From contig NZXU01000050.1 in NCBI GenBank assembly GCA_002698425.1, positions 62,001 to 126,000 of the forward strand: a DNA stretch of 64,000 nucleotides, written 5' to 3'. How positions within the stretch are numbered: the stretch's first letter is position 1; each line of letters opens with the position of its first letter. Both the position numbers and the translations under genes were made by a program. The notes under the pieces were generated by a model. The model saw only the letters and a list, made by a program, of their open reading frames with translations, ran no database searches and had not been told where the DNA came from. Origin of the DNA: Ahrensia sp. (GTDB taxonomy: Bacteria > Pseudomonadota > Alphaproteobacteria > Rhizobiales > Rhizobiaceae). Shown piece by piece: positions 1 through 8,977 of this stretch.

Positions 1-1438
1 GCGCGGCCTCGACGCCGGCATTGAGCGCGAGCAGGTTGGTCTGGAACGCGATCTCGTCGATGACCGAGATGATCTGGCTGATCTCTCCGGAGGATTTCTC
101 GATATCGCCCATGGCTTCGAGCGCCTTGCCGACGATGCCGCCATTGGTCTCGGCGTCGTCCCGGGCGGTGTTGACCAGCTTGCGCGCGTTTTCCGCGCCT
201 TCAGAGGATTTCTGGACGGTAACCGTGATCTGTTCGAGGGTCGCCGCGGTTTCCTCGAGCGACGCCGCCTGCTGTTCGGTGCGGCGCGACAGGTCGTCGG
301 AGGCGGTGAATATTTCCCTGGAGCCCTGCTCGATCGTTCCGGCCGTCATCGTGATTTCGTTGAAGACGTCGGCGATCCGGCCAACGGCCAGGTTGAAGTC
401 GGCCCGCAGCTCTTCCAGATCGCCTTCGAACGGTTCGGCGATCTCGCAATCGAGTTCGCCTTCCGAAAGGTAGATCAGCGCCTGGCCGAGTGCTGCGACA
501 GCGCGGTCCGTCTGCTCGGCCTTTTCGGCGAGTGCGGCATCGCCGCGCGCCTTGATATCCGCGGCGCGCTTGCGTTCCGCCGCCGTACGACGCTCGGAAT
601 CGATCGTTTCGGTCGCCGCTTCGCGGAAGGCATGCAAGGCCCTTGCGATATGACCGACTTCATCCTCGCGATGCACATAGGGCACGTCCACGTCGGTGTG
701 GCCATGCGCCAGATCTTCGGTATAGGCCGTGAGGTCGGCAAGCGGCCGAACCACGGAACGATGGAGCGCTACGAGCCAGGAGAAAACGAGAAGAAGCGCT
801 GCACCGACCGTGCCATAGACCGCCCAGTCAAGAGGCTTCATGCCGGCTGCGCTGTCACGCTCCAGGGCGTCGACATAGGCCTCGGCCTCGTCCGCGGCGC
901 GCAACATGATCGCCTTGTGCTGGTTGAAGCGCTCTCCGAGGATATCCAGAGACTGGCCGATTCCGGCCGTCTGATCGGCGTTTTCGAGCCGGGGGAAGAA
1001 ATTGTTTTCCGCCTCGATCCAGAAACGGTCGAGCACGGTCGGGGAATCGATCGTGACGAGCTTGCGGACACGGCTCGGTATCGGCGCATTCTTCCAGTGC
1101 TCGAGTTGATCGAAATAGTCGTCCTTGTGCCGCCTGTATTCCTCGAAATAGCGATCGCGATTCTGCGGGTCCCGAGACGCCTGTAAGATCGTCAGATAGG
1201 CCTCGACGGCGTAGGATGACGGCGGAAAGATATCCGCAACCAAATCCTTGCCGACCGCGATAACCCGGTAGTCCTGTCCGCCGATTCGGGACTGGGAATG
1301 CCGATATTCGCTCAGCGCCAGCAGGGCGACAAAAAGCAGCGCGACGACCGAAGCGAAGAGCTTCAGGCCATTGGCAAGATTTCGGCGACTTCTCGCCGGC
1401 CTTTCGCCATATGCAGCGCGATGCGCGGGATAACCCAT
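1..1438 (-). CDS. Methyl-accepting chemotaxis protein (3' end cut by window)
   Basis: Chemoreceptor that signals to a CheA/CheW array at the inner membrane. The frame opens at ATG 1438 and runs off the window, giving 479 visible codons. I see a first membrane segment at about residues 23-42, an extracytoplasmic sensor of about 155 residues, a second membrane segment near 203-222, a HAMP linker, and the start of the signalling hairpin with the very conserved IDEIAFQTNLLALNAGVEAA tip. The downstream part is missing only because of the window edge. It lies next to the flagellar cluster on the same strand as the LuxR gene upstream, 136 bases away. The ligand cannot be told from the sensor sequence. 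Confidence 0.93.
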   Translation of the reverse strand, partial: MGYPAHRAAYGERPARSRRNLANGLKLFASVVALLFVALLALSEYRHSQSRIGGQDYRVIAVGKDLVADIFPPSSYAVEAYLTILQASRDPQNRDRYFEEYRRHKDDYFDQLEHWKNAPIPSRVRKLVTIDSPTVLDRFWIEAENNFFPRLENADQTAGIGQSLDILGERFNQHKAIMLRAADEAEAYVDALERDSAAGMKPLDWAVYGTVGAALLLVFSWLVALHRSVVRPLADLTAYTEDLAHGHTDVDVPYVHREDEVGHIARALHAFREAATETIDSERRTAAERKRAADIKARGDAALAEKAEQTDRAVAALGQALIYLSEGELDCEIAEPFEGDLEELRADFNLAVGRIADVFNEITMTAGTIEQGSREIFTASDDLSRRTEQQAASLEETAATLEQITVTVQKSSEGAENARKLVNTARDDAETNGGIVGKALEAMGDIEKSSGEISQIISVIDEIAFQTNLLALNAGVEAA

Positions 1439-1574
1439 ACCCAAGCGGTCCCAAGAAATGGAGAGGATGCACACATTCCGGTGGTTCCGGGGGCTTGGGC
1501 GGGCTTCATGCCGGGCGAAATCGCCACCAAGCAGGGACAGCTAACCGCATTTACCTTAATGAAAATTAAATTTC

Positions 1575-2300
1575 CTATAGCGGGCTGTTGATGTCGAGCA
1601 GGCCCAGCCGGATTGCCGTCGTGATCGCATGGACGCGGTTCACGGCATTCAGTTTTTTCGTCGCGCTGATCAGGTAGTGATTGACCGTGTGCGTCGACAG
1701 GGAAAGGATGATCCCGATCTCCTCGCTCGTCTTTCCTTCGGCGCACCAGCGCAGGCATTCGCGCTCGCGCATCGTCACGCGAATATGGGGATCGACCCGC
1801 GAACGCGGCTCCATGACGATCTCGTCGAACACGACCTGCAGCCAGCCCTGGCACACCATCAGCGTCTCCGTGTCGGCCGAGAGCGTGTCCTCGCTTTCCT
1901 GCGCGATGAACAGGAGGGTCTCCGTCGGCGTATTGCGGCGGAAAAAAACGTGACAGGCGGAATCGACGAAGTCGCTCCACTTCGCGTTGTCCGGATGCGC
2001 CTCGCGATCGAAGAAGGGTTCTTCCGCGGGCTTCCAGATGAACGGCGCGACGCCTGACTCGAGCTTGCGAAACAGCCCGGAATCCTCTCTCGTCAGAAGA
2101 TCGGCAATGAAGGCGGAGACATAGGGGTCGACCGACGACTCCACTAGGCTCGCACGCAATCCGTTCAGTTTCGTGAGGCGCAGTATTACATAGCGCCTCG
2201 ACTTGATGATCGCGCCGATTTCGGCGCCAAGCCTTTCCGGAGCCGAGTTTTCATCCCCCAGTAGATCACGCAGGGAAGTCGGAATCGCTATAGGTGCCAT
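1575..2300 (-). CDS. LuxR-family transcriptional regulator (possibly VisN/VisR-like)
   Basis: Transcription factor of 241 residues. The last ~65 residues form a LuxR/GerE helix-turn-helix (TMRERECLRWCAEGKTSEEI, followed by HTVNHYLISATKKLNA). The first ~165 residues resemble an autoinducer-binding-type sensor fold, but no LuxI synthase is nearby. Rhizobial flagellar clusters carry a visN-visR pair of LuxR-type master regulators of about this size. Only one such gene is seen here, at the opposite end of the cluster from the usual position, so equivalence to VisN or VisR is an inference. An orphan quorum-type regulator is the alternative. Confidence 0.75.
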   Translation of the reverse strand: MAPIAIPTSLRDLLGDENSAPERLGAEIGAIIKSRRYVILRLTKLNGLRASLVESSVDPYVSAFIADLLTREDSGLFRKLESGVAPFIWKPAEEPFFDREAHPDNAKWSDFVDSACHVFFRRNTPTETLLFIAQESEDTLSADTETLMVCQGWLQVVFDEIVMEPRSRVDPHIRVTMRERECLRWCAEGKTSEEIGIILSLSTHTVNHYLISATKKLNAVNRVHAITTAIRLGLLDINSPL

Positions 2301-2364
2301 ATCTCATTCGTCGTTATTTTTGTTGTTGTCATCAGGATAGGCCGAGGCTTTTGTTCACATACGC

Positions 2365-2417
2365 TAACCGTTTTGCGGACGATAGGTAACAATAAGCATG
2401 TTGCTGTAACGGTTACC
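2365..2417. promoter_or_regulatory. Inverted-repeat cluster in the luxR / small-protein intergenic region
   Basis: The 271-base region between two divergent genes contains TAACCGTT (2365-2372) and its exact inverse AACGGTTA (2408-2415). It also contains GGTAAC (2385-2390) with its inverse GTTACC (2412-2417). Nested dyads in a divergent promoter suggest an operator, perhaps for the LuxR protein itself. No factor can be assigned from the sequence. Confidence 0.3.
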
Positions 2418-2571
2418 AACGAATCCCTGCGGAAGGCCATGGTCCTGACCTGTCGCACCCGCAACTTCTTGCCGGGTCATCCGGCCGTGCCGGACCGCGA
2501 CAGGGCGTAAAGCTCCACGCAAGCGATGGCGTTCATGATGGGGCGAGCCAAGTTCAGATTCGGATTGTCGG

Positions 2572-2997
2572 GTGGCAGGAACAAAGACCCTCATTCAGTA
2601 CTCGGTGGCGGGTGTCTTGGCCTGTGCGGCCGCGGTCGGCGGCGTTTTCGCGCAGGTCATGATCTCGCAGCCCGGCGGCGGCGCGGCCGAGGAGACCGCG
2701 TCGCATGGAGAGGGCGTCAAGTTCCCCCCCATCGCGGTGCCGATCTATTCGCAGACCAAAAAAATCGGATATTGCGTGATGCGCGTCGAATACGACGGAG
2801 AGCGCGGCAATTCCGACGAGTGGCAGATGGCCGTCGCCCAGGTGAGCAACGACCTCTATCTCGAATTCACGACCGTTCTCGACAAGAACGCCGACGGTCC
2901 GAGCGTATGCGCCGGCCATATCGGCAAGCGCACGGAAAAATTCCTGATCTACAAAGCCGAATTCTACGAGCAGATCGACCCGAACAAGCTGCAGTGA
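2572..2997 (+). CDS. Membrane-anchored hypothetical protein next to the flagellar cluster
   Basis: A 141-residue protein read from GTG 2572. The frame has a stop at 2536-2538 and no ATG between, and the ribosome site is weak. Residues ~8-30 are a membrane anchor or uncleaved signal; the rest is hydrophilic and probably periplasmic. The core IAVPIYSQTKKIGYCVMR resembles the matching part of the convergent neighbour (FAIPYVDETGIVGYVTGR), and both have a single N-terminal segment ending GGVFAQ / GGIYFGQ. The pair may be distant paralogs with a FliL-like plan, but this is inference and no function is known. Confidence 0.6.
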   Translation: MAGTKTLIQYSVAGVLACAAAVGGVFAQVMISQPGGGAAEETASHGEGVKFPPIAVPIYSQTKKIGYCVMRVEYDGERGNSDEWQMAVAQVSNDLYLEFTTVLDKNADGPSVCAGHIGKRTEKFLIYKAEFYEQIDPNKLQ

Positions 2998-3007
2998 CGC
3001 GGCTCGG

Positions 3008-3493
3008 TTAATCCTCGGCGGATTCGAACCGGGCGTCGCCGGGCACGCGTACCGAGTCCTTGTCGAAGAAGTCCAGCTGTTCGATCAGGACTTCGGCGAC
3101 CAGGTCACGCCCGGCTGTGCGGTTGGCGATTTCACGCAGGCCGGCCATCGACTCGCTCAGGTTCCCCCATCCCGCCGGATGGGCCAGATTGTCGGCCTCG
3201 GCGTAGAAGTGCCGGCTGAGCGCATCCAGAACAACCGTGTTCAGGGGAATCTGCAGGGCCGCCTCCTCGCTGGCGACGGTCTTGATCGTGAAACGGCCGG
3301 TCACATAGCCGACGATCCCGGTTTCATCAACGTAAGGAATGGCGAACAGATCCGTCTTGAACGAATTGTAACGCACATCGCTGTGCGCGACGGATTCGCC
3401 CGCTGACGCCTCGGGCGCCATCTGCTGTCCGAAATAGATGCCGCCCAGCGTGATGGCGGCGATCCAGAGCGCAAAGAATACCTGCCCGATCAT
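3008..3493 (-). CDS. Membrane-anchored hypothetical protein, last gene of the fliR-flgN block
   Basis: A 161-residue protein with one N-terminal membrane segment (residues ~4-22) followed by a soluble, probably periplasmic region and an acidic C-terminus. Its start overlaps the end of the flgN-like gene by four bases (ATGA), so it is very likely translated with the flagellar operon. The plan of one anchor plus a periplasmic domain beginning IPYVDETGIVGYVTGR recalls FliL and the convergent gene at 2572, but I see no diagnostic family motif. A flagellar role rests on operon position. Confidence 0.6.
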   Translation of the reverse strand: MIGQVFFALWIAAITLGGIYFGQQMAPEASAGESVAHSDVRYNSFKTDLFAIPYVDETGIVGYVTGRFTIKTVASEEAALQIPLNTVVLDALSRHFYAEADNLAHPAGWGNLSESMAGLREIANRTAGRDLVAEVLIEQLDFFDKDSVRVPGDARFESAED

Positions 3494-3888
3494 TCGTAAT
3501 AGCCGGCCGGCAGCCTCGAGGTCGACGGATAGGTGCCGTCTGATTCGGCGCGCGTGATCGCGTTGCCCAATATGCCGATGACGTCGCGCGTCGCGGACAT
3601 GTTGGCGCGGATCGCGGCGGCGTTGTCATCGACCTTGCGGCGCAATTCCTGAAGCTCGGCGAGAATCCCTTCATCGAGTTCGAACCGTCCCAGTTCACGT
3701 GAAATGAGGTTGAGTTCGTAGAGACAACGGTTCTTGCGCGCATTGGCTTCAGCCAGATCGGCCGTCGGGTTCGACCTGAGCAACCGGGTTTCCGCCTCGA
3801 TCGTGTTTCCGATCCTGGCGAACAGCATCTTGAGCTGCTTGGCGCCCAGTTGGGTCTTGGCGGGCTGTCGCGGAGCCGTTCCTGTCAT
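3490..3888 (-). CDS. flgN: FlgN-like flagellar export chaperone
   Basis: A small (132-residue), mostly helical protein in the position where rhizobial clusters carry FlgN, downstream of flgJ and fliR. FlgN is the cytoplasmic chaperone of the hook-filament junction proteins FlgK and FlgL, which are encoded 5-7 kb upstream in this same direction. The sequence shows long amphipathic helices (RKNRCLYELNLISRELGRFE and AELQELRRKVDDNAAAIRAN) and a flexible, proline/glycine-containing tail, as expected. FlgN proteins are poorly conserved, so the call leans on length, helical content and context. Confidence 0.55.
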   Translation of the reverse strand: MTGTAPRQPAKTQLGAKQLKMLFARIGNTIEAETRLLRSNPTADLAEANARKNRCLYELNLISRELGRFELDEGILAELQELRRKVDDNAAAIRANMSATRDVIGILGNAITRAESDGTYPSTSRLPAGYYE

Positions 3889-3919
3889 CTGGTCGTCCCT
3901 TTCATCGACCGGCCGGCGC

Positions 3920-4462
3920 TCAGCCGCGATCGTCCGTGCCGTCGATCTGCATCATCTTGCGGATGAAGTCGCGGCTGATTTCGTTCGTGCCGCTGCGCGC
4001 GGCATCGAGTTCGCGGCTCTCCAGCGGGGTCGATTTGGCGTCGTGGATACCCGAGACGGCGGCGATCTTTTCGCCGTCATGGACGAAATGCTTCACCAGC
4101 GTGTCGGCGATGCCGAAGTCGGACGCCTCGACCACCTGGTTGGCGATCTGTTCCGACATCATCGATTTCCAGACATCGCCGGCAAAGCCTTCGCCGTAAA
4201 AGCTCGCGCCCGTTTCGCCGATCATGTCCTTGACCATGTTGGCGACGAGGAGCGCCTCGAACTGCTTGGCGGCTTCCTCCGGCTTCTGGTTTTGATGGAC
4301 CCGCGACAAATGCCTGCCGACCTTCGCCGCGTCGGCCAGAACGGCCGCGGGTTCGCTCCCCGACGCCGCGCCCGACAGGCGCGCCGCGACGTTTTGCGCC
4401 TTGGCCGGATCGGCGGCGCGCGCGACGTCCAAAATCAGGTCGGTTGGGAAATCGACCGCCAT
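3920..4462 (-). CDS. flgJ: Rod-binding protein FlgJ (N-terminal domain type)
   Basis: Flagellar rod assembly factor with the FlgJ rod-binding domain (AAKQFEALLVANMVKDM, then FYGEGFAGDVWKSMMSEQIA) at roughly residues 70-130. It lacks the muramidase domain found in enteric FlgJ, which is normal for alphaproteobacteria; a separate lytic transglycosylase is encoded at 14139. The frame opens upstream at 4516, but ATG 4462 is preferred: the product then begins MAVDFPTDLILDVARAADP, has a GGA ribosome site five bases ahead, and avoids overlap with the fliJ-like gene. The product has 180 residues. Confidence 0.85.
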   Translation of the reverse strand: MAVDFPTDLILDVARAADPAKAQNVAARLSGAASGSEPAAVLADAAKVGRHLSRVHQNQKPEEAAKQFEALLVANMVKDMIGETGASFYGEGFAGDVWKSMMSEQIANQVVEASDFGIADTLVKHFVHDGEKIAAVSGIHDAKSTPLESRELDAARSGTNEISRDFIRKMMQIDGTDDRG

Positions 4463-4499
4463 GGGCTTCCTGTCCGTTTCGGGTTCTACGGGCTGCCGA

Positions 4500-4916
4500 T
4501 CAGCGTAGCTTGCCAATCTTGCTTGAAGCTGACAGGGCCTGGGCCAGCCGCTGGTCTATGGTCTCCGACTGGGCCGCCGCTTCGCTGTCGCGCAGCTCGG
4601 ACGCGCGCTGTTCGGCGTGACGGTTTTCCATCGTCTCCAGCTTCTTCTTCTCGCGCAGCACATGATCGCCCGATTCCGAGACAATGCGTTGAGCATCGGC
4701 CTTCTCGTCGATCGTCTTGTCGATGCGCCGCGCGACGACATCGGGAAACAGGTCGAGCACGGGATTGGCGCCCGACATGACGCGCAGCAGGTCCTCCAGT
4801 TCCTCCTCCGCGACAGCGACGCGGTTCTTCGCCAAGGCGAGTTCGCGCTCGCGCGCGGCCTTCACCGCCCGCTGGAGACGCAGGAGCCGTGCATAGTCCG
4901 TGCGCGAGCCCGTCAT
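4500..4916 (-). CDS. fliJ: FliJ-like coiled-coil flagellar export protein
   Basis: A 138-residue charged protein that is almost entirely predicted coiled coil (heptad-like runs such as REKKKLETMENRHAEQRASE). It starts one base after the fliR stop and precedes flgJ. FliJ is the small coiled-coil stalk that couples the FliI ATPase ring to the FlhA gate. Size, helicity and position fit, but FliJ homologs share little sequence and fliI is 27 kb away here, so a different coiled-coil flagellar component is possible. Confidence 0.55.
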   Translation of the reverse strand: MTGSRTDYARLLRLQRAVKAARERELALAKNRVAVAEEELEDLLRVMSGANPVLDLFPDVVARRIDKTIDEKADAQRIVSESGDHVLREKKKLETMENRHAEQRASELRDSEAAAQSETIDQRLAQALSASSKIGKLR

Positions 4917-4917
4917 G

Positions 4918-5673
4918 TCAGCCCGGATCGTAGACGCTGGTGAAGCCGTCGCCGAACAGGCTGAGCATGTAAGGCACGGCGAAATACATGATGGTCAATC
5001 CGATCGCGAGCACGAAGGGCAGCGATATGAAATAGATCGGAATCTGCACCGAAAGCTTGTTCAGCAGGCCGACGGTCAGGTTGATGATGATCGCGAAACC
5101 GATGAAGGGACTGCCGAGACGCAAGGCGATCACGAAGCTCTCGCGCAAGACGTCCACCAGATCGACGAGCATGATGCGCATGTCGGGAAACCGCTCGACC
5201 GGCATGATGTCGTAGGATCCGAGCAGCGCGACGATGACGGTGTGATGGAAATCCAGCGTGAACAGCACCAGAAGAGCGGAAAAGGACAGAAAGGCCGTCA
5301 GCGCCGACTGCATTTCGAACCCGTCCAGATTGACGCCGAGCATGCCGCCATAGCCGATCGACATCCCGACACCGGTAATGATGAACTCCAGCGCAAGAAG
5401 GTAGAACCGCGCGATCAGGCCGAAGAAGCTCCCGATGATCGTCTCGCTGACGATCAGGCGCAGAATGGTCGTTGCACTCGGATCGACCAGGAAATCGCGC
5501 ATCTGCACGCCGACAATGGCCGAGACCGCGACCGAGACCGCCACCGCAACCAGGATGCGGATCTGCGGCGAGACGCGCGCGCTCGACATGCCCGGCAGGA
5601 CCATGAAACAGGCGCCGACACGGCAAAAAACCAGGAATGCGGCGAGTATGTCCGGCGACAGCGTCCGGATCAC
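4918..5673 (-). CDS. fliR: Flagellar export gate protein FliR
   Basis: A 251-residue inner-membrane protein of the flagellar type III export gate, which forms a complex with FliP and FliQ. It has about six hydrophobic segments and conserved FliR features ([18 protein letters not shown] in the first cytoplasmic loop, and [20 protein letters not shown] near the C-terminus). Its start overlaps the end of flhA by four bases, indicating coupled translation. Length and organisation are typical for the family. Confidence 0.95.
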   Translation of the reverse strand: MIRTLSPDILAAFLVFCRVGACFMVLPGMSSARVSPQIRILVAVAVSVAVSAIVGVQMRDFLVDPSATTILRLIVSETIIGSFFGLIARFYLLALEFIITGVGMSIGYGGMLGVNLDGFEMQSALTAFLSFSALLVLFTLDFHHTVIVALLGSYDIMPVERFPDMRIMLVDLVDVLRESFVIALRLGSPFIGFAIIINLTVGLLNKLSVQIPIYFISLPFVLAIGLTIMYFAVPYMLSLFGDGFTSVYDPG

Positions 5674-7754
5674 GAGACCGTTCCGAGAATGCGGATCTCT
5701 ATACCCTTGCCGATTTCCAGATGCGACAGGACGGGCGTGTCGGGATGGAGGCGTTCGACGATCATGCGCACATAGGGCCGGGCTTCCGGCGACGTGACGA
5801 TGGCGAAGCGGCGGTTCTGCTTCTTGTGGTTTTCGATCACCTTGTTGACGTCATTGCCGAATTCCTCGAGCAGACGCGGATCGATGTCGAACTGGTGGAT
5901 GTCTCCCTTGGCGTCGCGCTTGAGGCTCTCTCGGAAGACGAGGTCCCAGCGGTTGCCCAGTCGCAGCACATGCAGCACGCCATGTTCGGTGATGTCGCCG
6001 CACAATTGCTGCGAGATGCGGCCGCGCACATGCTCGACGATCGACTCGGTCCGGCGCGTCGAGGGGGCGATCTCGGCGACCGCCTCGATGATCAGCGGCA
6101 GGTTGCGGATGGACACGCGCTCGGCGAGCAGCAGCTTGAGGACGGCCTGCAGCCCCGGATAGGAGCTATGGGTTGTGCAGATCTCCTCGGTCAGCTTGCG
6201 GTATTCCGGGTCGAGCCGCTCGATGATCGCCTTCATCGTCTTGTAGGAGAAGAGCTGCGGCAGGTTGTTGCGGATGACCTCGCTGAGATGGGTCAGCACG
6301 ACGGCGACATTGTCGGCGGTCGCCATGCGCGCCGTCTTCAGGTCGTCGGCGAAGGTCTCGGGAACCGACAGCGCGTCGATGCCATAGGCCGGTTCCTTGA
6401 CCTTTTCGAAGGGGATGCCCTTCATCTGCGCGGGTTCGGCGAACACCATCAACTCGCCGATCCGCATCGAATATTCGGCGACCACCGTGCCGTGCACCTT
6501 GATCTGATAGACCTTGGGATCGACGGAAAAGTCGTCGGTGATCTGGATCTCCGGCACGATGAAACCGTAATCGACGGCGAAGCGCTTGCGCATTTTGCCC
6601 ATGCGATAGGCCATTTCCTGCCGGTTCGGCACCAGTTTCGCTGCGAGCTGCTTGCCGAGCACCAGTTCCAGTTCGGAAGAGCGCAGGGATTCCTTGATCG
6701 AGTCGCGCGCCTCTTCCTCGCGCTGCGAGCGTTCCTGGTCCGCTTTCTGTTTCTCCTCCGCCGACTTCCGCTCGGCGATGAGCGGGCGCATGTAGCCGAT
6801 CGCCGTCAGCCCGCCGGCAAGCGCGATGAACGGCAGGAACGGCAGGCCCGGCATCAGGCTCAACACGACCAGCAGGCCGGCGGCGACGAAGAGCGCGCGC
6901 GGATATTTGGCCAGCTGGTCCAGAACCGCCTTGTCGGCGGAGCCGATGGTCCCGCCCTTGGAGACGAGGAGGCCGGCGGCCAGCGAGACGATCAGCGCCG
7001 GGATCTGCGACACCAGCCCGTCGCCCACGGACAGCTTGGTGAAGACGTCCACGGCCTCGGAGATCGACATGCCGTGACGGGTGTAACCGATGATGATCCC
7101 GCCAACGATGTTGATCGCGGTAATGATCAGTCCGGCGATCGCATCGCCGCGGACGAATTTCGACGCGCCGTCCATGGATCCGAAGAAGGCGCTTTCCTCC
7201 TCGAGTTCCTTGCGGCGCGACCGGGCCTCGTTTTCATCGATGATCCCGGCCGACAGGTCGGCATCGATCGACATCTGCTTGCCGGGGATCGCGTCGAGCG
7301 TGAAGCGCGCGCCGACTTCGGCGATACGCGTCGAGCCCTTGGTGATGACGAGGAAGTTCACCACGATCAGAATGAAGAAGACGACCAGACCGATCACGAA
7401 GTCGCCGCTCATGACGAAATGCGAGAAGCCGCCGATCACATGGCCGGCCGCGTTGATGCCCTGGTGACCCTCCGACAGGATGGTGCGCGTGGTCGCGATG
7501 TTGAGCGAAAGGCGCAACATCGTCGCCAGCAGCAGGATGGTCGGAAATGACGAGAAATCCAGCGGCTTGCTGATCCACAGCGCCACCATCAGGATCAGAA
7601 CCGACACGGACAGGGAGAGCGCCAGGCCGAAATCGATCAGGAAGACGGGGACCGGCAGGAACAGGATCGCCAGCATGAATACGATGCCGACGGCAAATGC
7701 GACGTCGCGGCCGTGAGCTGTTTCAGGCTTCTGCGCGAAGTCGATAATGGCCAC
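5670..7754 (-). CDS. flhA: Flagellar export gate protein FlhA
   Basis: A 694-residue export-gate subunit. The N-terminal half holds about eight membrane helices and the FHIPEP signature ([20 protein letters not shown] near residue 147). After a charged linker near residues 330-360 comes the cytoplasmic ring domain that docks chaperone-substrate complexes. The start is GTG at 7754. AGGG lies eight bases upstream and is the only plausible ribosome site, but it is buried in a strong inverted repeat (separate entry), which hints at translational control. fliR follows with a four-base overlap. Confidence 0.97.
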   Translation of the reverse strand: MAIIDFAQKPETAHGRDVAFAVGIVFMLAILFLPVPVFLIDFGLALSLSVSVLILMVALWISKPLDFSSFPTILLLATMLRLSLNIATTRTILSEGHQGINAAGHVIGGFSHFVMSGDFVIGLVVFFILIVVNFLVITKGSTRIAEVGARFTLDAIPGKQMSIDADLSAGIIDENEARSRRKELEEESAFFGSMDGASKFVRGDAIAGLIITAINIVGGIIIGYTRHGMSISEAVDVFTKLSVGDGLVSQIPALIVSLAAGLLVSKGGTIGSADKAVLDQLAKYPRALFVAAGLLVVLSLMPGLPFLPFIALAGGLTAIGYMRPLIAERKSAEEKQKADQERSQREEEARDSIKESLRSSELELVLGKQLAAKLVPNRQEMAYRMGKMRKRFAVDYGFIVPEIQITDDFSVDPKVYQIKVHGTVVAEYSMRIGELMVFAEPAQMKGIPFEKVKEPAYGIDALSVPETFADDLKTARMATADNVAVVLTHLSEVIRNNLPQLFSYKTMKAIIERLDPEYRKLTEEICTTHSSYPGLQAVLKLLLAERVSIRNLPLIIEAVAEIAPSTRRTESIVEHVRGRISQQLCGDITEHGVLHVLRLGNRWDLVFRESLKRDAKGDIHQFDIDPRLLEEFGNDVNKVIENHKKQNRRFAIVTSPEARPYVRMIVERLHPDTPVLSHLEIGKGIEIRILGTVS

Positions 7755-7757
7755 GAA

Positions 7758-7797
7758 CCGAACCCTTGCCCGTTTGAATGAACGTCAGAGGGTTCGG
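7758..7797 (-). promoter_or_regulatory. Hairpin in the flhA leader that would cover its ribosome site
   Basis: A perfect 9-base inverted repeat, CCGAACCCT (7758-7766) and AGGGTTCGG (7789-7797), has an inner CGTT/AACG stem (7771-7774 with 7781-7784). In the minus-strand transcript the arm nearest the gene contains AGGG, the likely Shine-Dalgarno sequence, eight bases before GTG 7754. The hairpin is followed directly by the gene and has no U-run, so it does not look like a terminator. It could be a translational switch. Confidence 0.5.
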
Positions 7798-7855
7798 GAT
7801 ATCACCGGTTCCTTGCGCCAAGCTTTGGTTGGCCGGGGCCGAGGGCGAATGTTTG

Positions 7856-8122
7856 TCAGAAACCGGTGGCGATACGGCTGAAGACGACGTCGTTCAGCCG
7901 ACCGATCTGGGCGCCGATGAAGGGCGCGGAAACGGACACGGTCAAGAGGATCGCGATGATCTTGGGAACGAATGTCAGCGTGATTTCCTGAACCTGGGTC
8001 AGGGCCTGGACAAGGGCGATGCCGACGCCGACGACCATCGCGATCAGGACCGCCGGCGCCGAGGTGACGAGAACGGTCCAGATCGCGAATTGGACGATGT
8101 CGAGGGCGTCCGCTTCGTTCAT
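7856..8122 (-). CDS. fliQ: Flagellar export gate protein FliQ
   Basis: An 88-residue protein with two membrane helices (VTSAPAVLIAMVVGVGIALV and IIAILLTVSVSAPFIGAQIG) and the conserved family motif QALTQVQEITLTFVPKI between them. It is a small subunit of the FliP-FliQ-FliR gate. It shares one base with the flgD stop and is separated from flhA by 101 bases that hold a hairpin. Confidence 0.96.
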   Translation of the reverse strand: MNEADALDIVQFAIWTVLVTSAPAVLIAMVVGVGIALVQALTQVQEITLTFVPKIIAILLTVSVSAPFIGAQIGRLNDVVFSRIATGF

Positions 8123-8520
8123 CAGCTGATCGTCACGCCGCCGCTGACCACCACCTGATCACCGGTATCGAGCACCGCGACGATGCCGTCATCGAAAATG
8201 CGGACTTCCTCGATCGTGCCGGTGATTTCGCCATCCGGCGATGTCAGCGTCCTGCCGATGATCGATCCGGCCTGGCTGAGATAGCTCGTCTGGAGGAGCT
8301 CATCGAGCTTGTTGTTTGTCTGGATGTTCTGCTCGACATTGGAGAAGGACGCCAGCTGAGACATGTACTGCGTCGCATCCATCGGCTCGGTGGGATCCTG
8401 GTTCTTCAACTCGGCCACGAGCAGCTTCAGGAACGAGTCGTAATCGACGGTCGCGGCGGACGTCTTGGCTGTCGCTGCCGAAGCGGCGGTGCTGGAACTG
8501 GTTGCGTCTACAGCTGTCAT
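8122..8520 (-). CDS. flgD: Flagellar hook assembly/capping protein FlgD
   Basis: A 132-residue hook-cap protein required for FlgE polymerisation and removed when the hook is complete. The N-terminal signature is clear (FLKLLVAELKNQDPTEPMDA then QYMSQLASFSNVEQN, residues ~30-65). It is shorter than enteric FlgD, ending soon after the first Tudor-like domain, which is usual for rhizobia. It overlaps fliQ by one base and follows flbT by four bases. Confidence 0.95.
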   Translation of the reverse strand: MTAVDATSSSTAASAATAKTSAATVDYDSFLKLLVAELKNQDPTEPMDATQYMSQLASFSNVEQNIQTNNKLDELLQTSYLSQAGSIIGRTLTSPDGEITGTIEEVRIFDDGIVAVLDTGDQVVVSGGVTIS

Positions 8521-8524
8521 GATC

Positions 8525-8977
8525 TTATCCCGCGTTTGCCACCTTCAAAGGTGTGGGCTCGATGGCCAATTCCGCGCGGGCCGGGTGTTTTTCGAGGATG
8601 GCTTCCTCGACCGGATAGAGAGCGCGGATCGTCTTGAGGGCCTCGTAGTATTTTTCCTCGGTCACGAGCCGGTCGACATGTTTCAGCTCGGAGAGGATCT
8701 TCTGGTTGCTGAAGGTCGTGATGAGGGCCGGAAGGCTTTCACGGAACAGCGGCATGGCCGATTCCTTGTCGGCCGGGGACATCACCATGACCTGGACGAT
8801 GAAATAGAGCTGACGCAACGGCGTTGTCGCATCCTCCGCCTGCAACACGTGGTTTTCCAGCAGGAACTGCACATCGTTCAGAAGTTCGAGGGATACCTTG
8901 CGATCGACGCGGATCACCGCGCCGTTGATGAATATCCGCTCATTTGCCTTCAGGAAGATTTTGAAAGAGCTCTTCAT
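8525..8977 (-). CDS. flbT: Flagellin post-transcriptional repressor FlbT
   Basis: A 150-residue RNA-associated regulator. In Caulobacter FlbT acts at the 5' leader of flagellin mRNA and couples flagellin synthesis to hook completion. Family features are visible: the basic [20 protein letters not shown] start and [20 protein letters not shown]. It overlaps flaF by four bases; FlaF acts in the same checkpoint with the opposite effect. The flagellin leaders in this window share a conserved element that is a natural candidate target (see findings). Confidence 0.93.
   Translation of the reverse strand: MKSSFKIFLKANERIFINGAVIRVDRKVSLELLNDVQFLLENHVLQAEDATTPLRQLYFIVQVMVMSPADKESAMPLFRESLPALITTFSNQKILSELKHVDRLVTEEKYYEALKTIRALYPVEEAILEKHPARAELAIEPTPLKVANAG

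Noticed and set aside
1575..2300. Naming the LuxR-type gene visN or visR
   Set aside because: Only one gene is present instead of the usual adjacent pair, and the position differs. The family fits but the equivalence is not supported by sequence alone.
5637..7550. 637-codon plus-strand open frame opposite flhA
   Set aside because: Antisense shadow of flhA; the product is Asp/Arg/His-rich and has no recognisable family.
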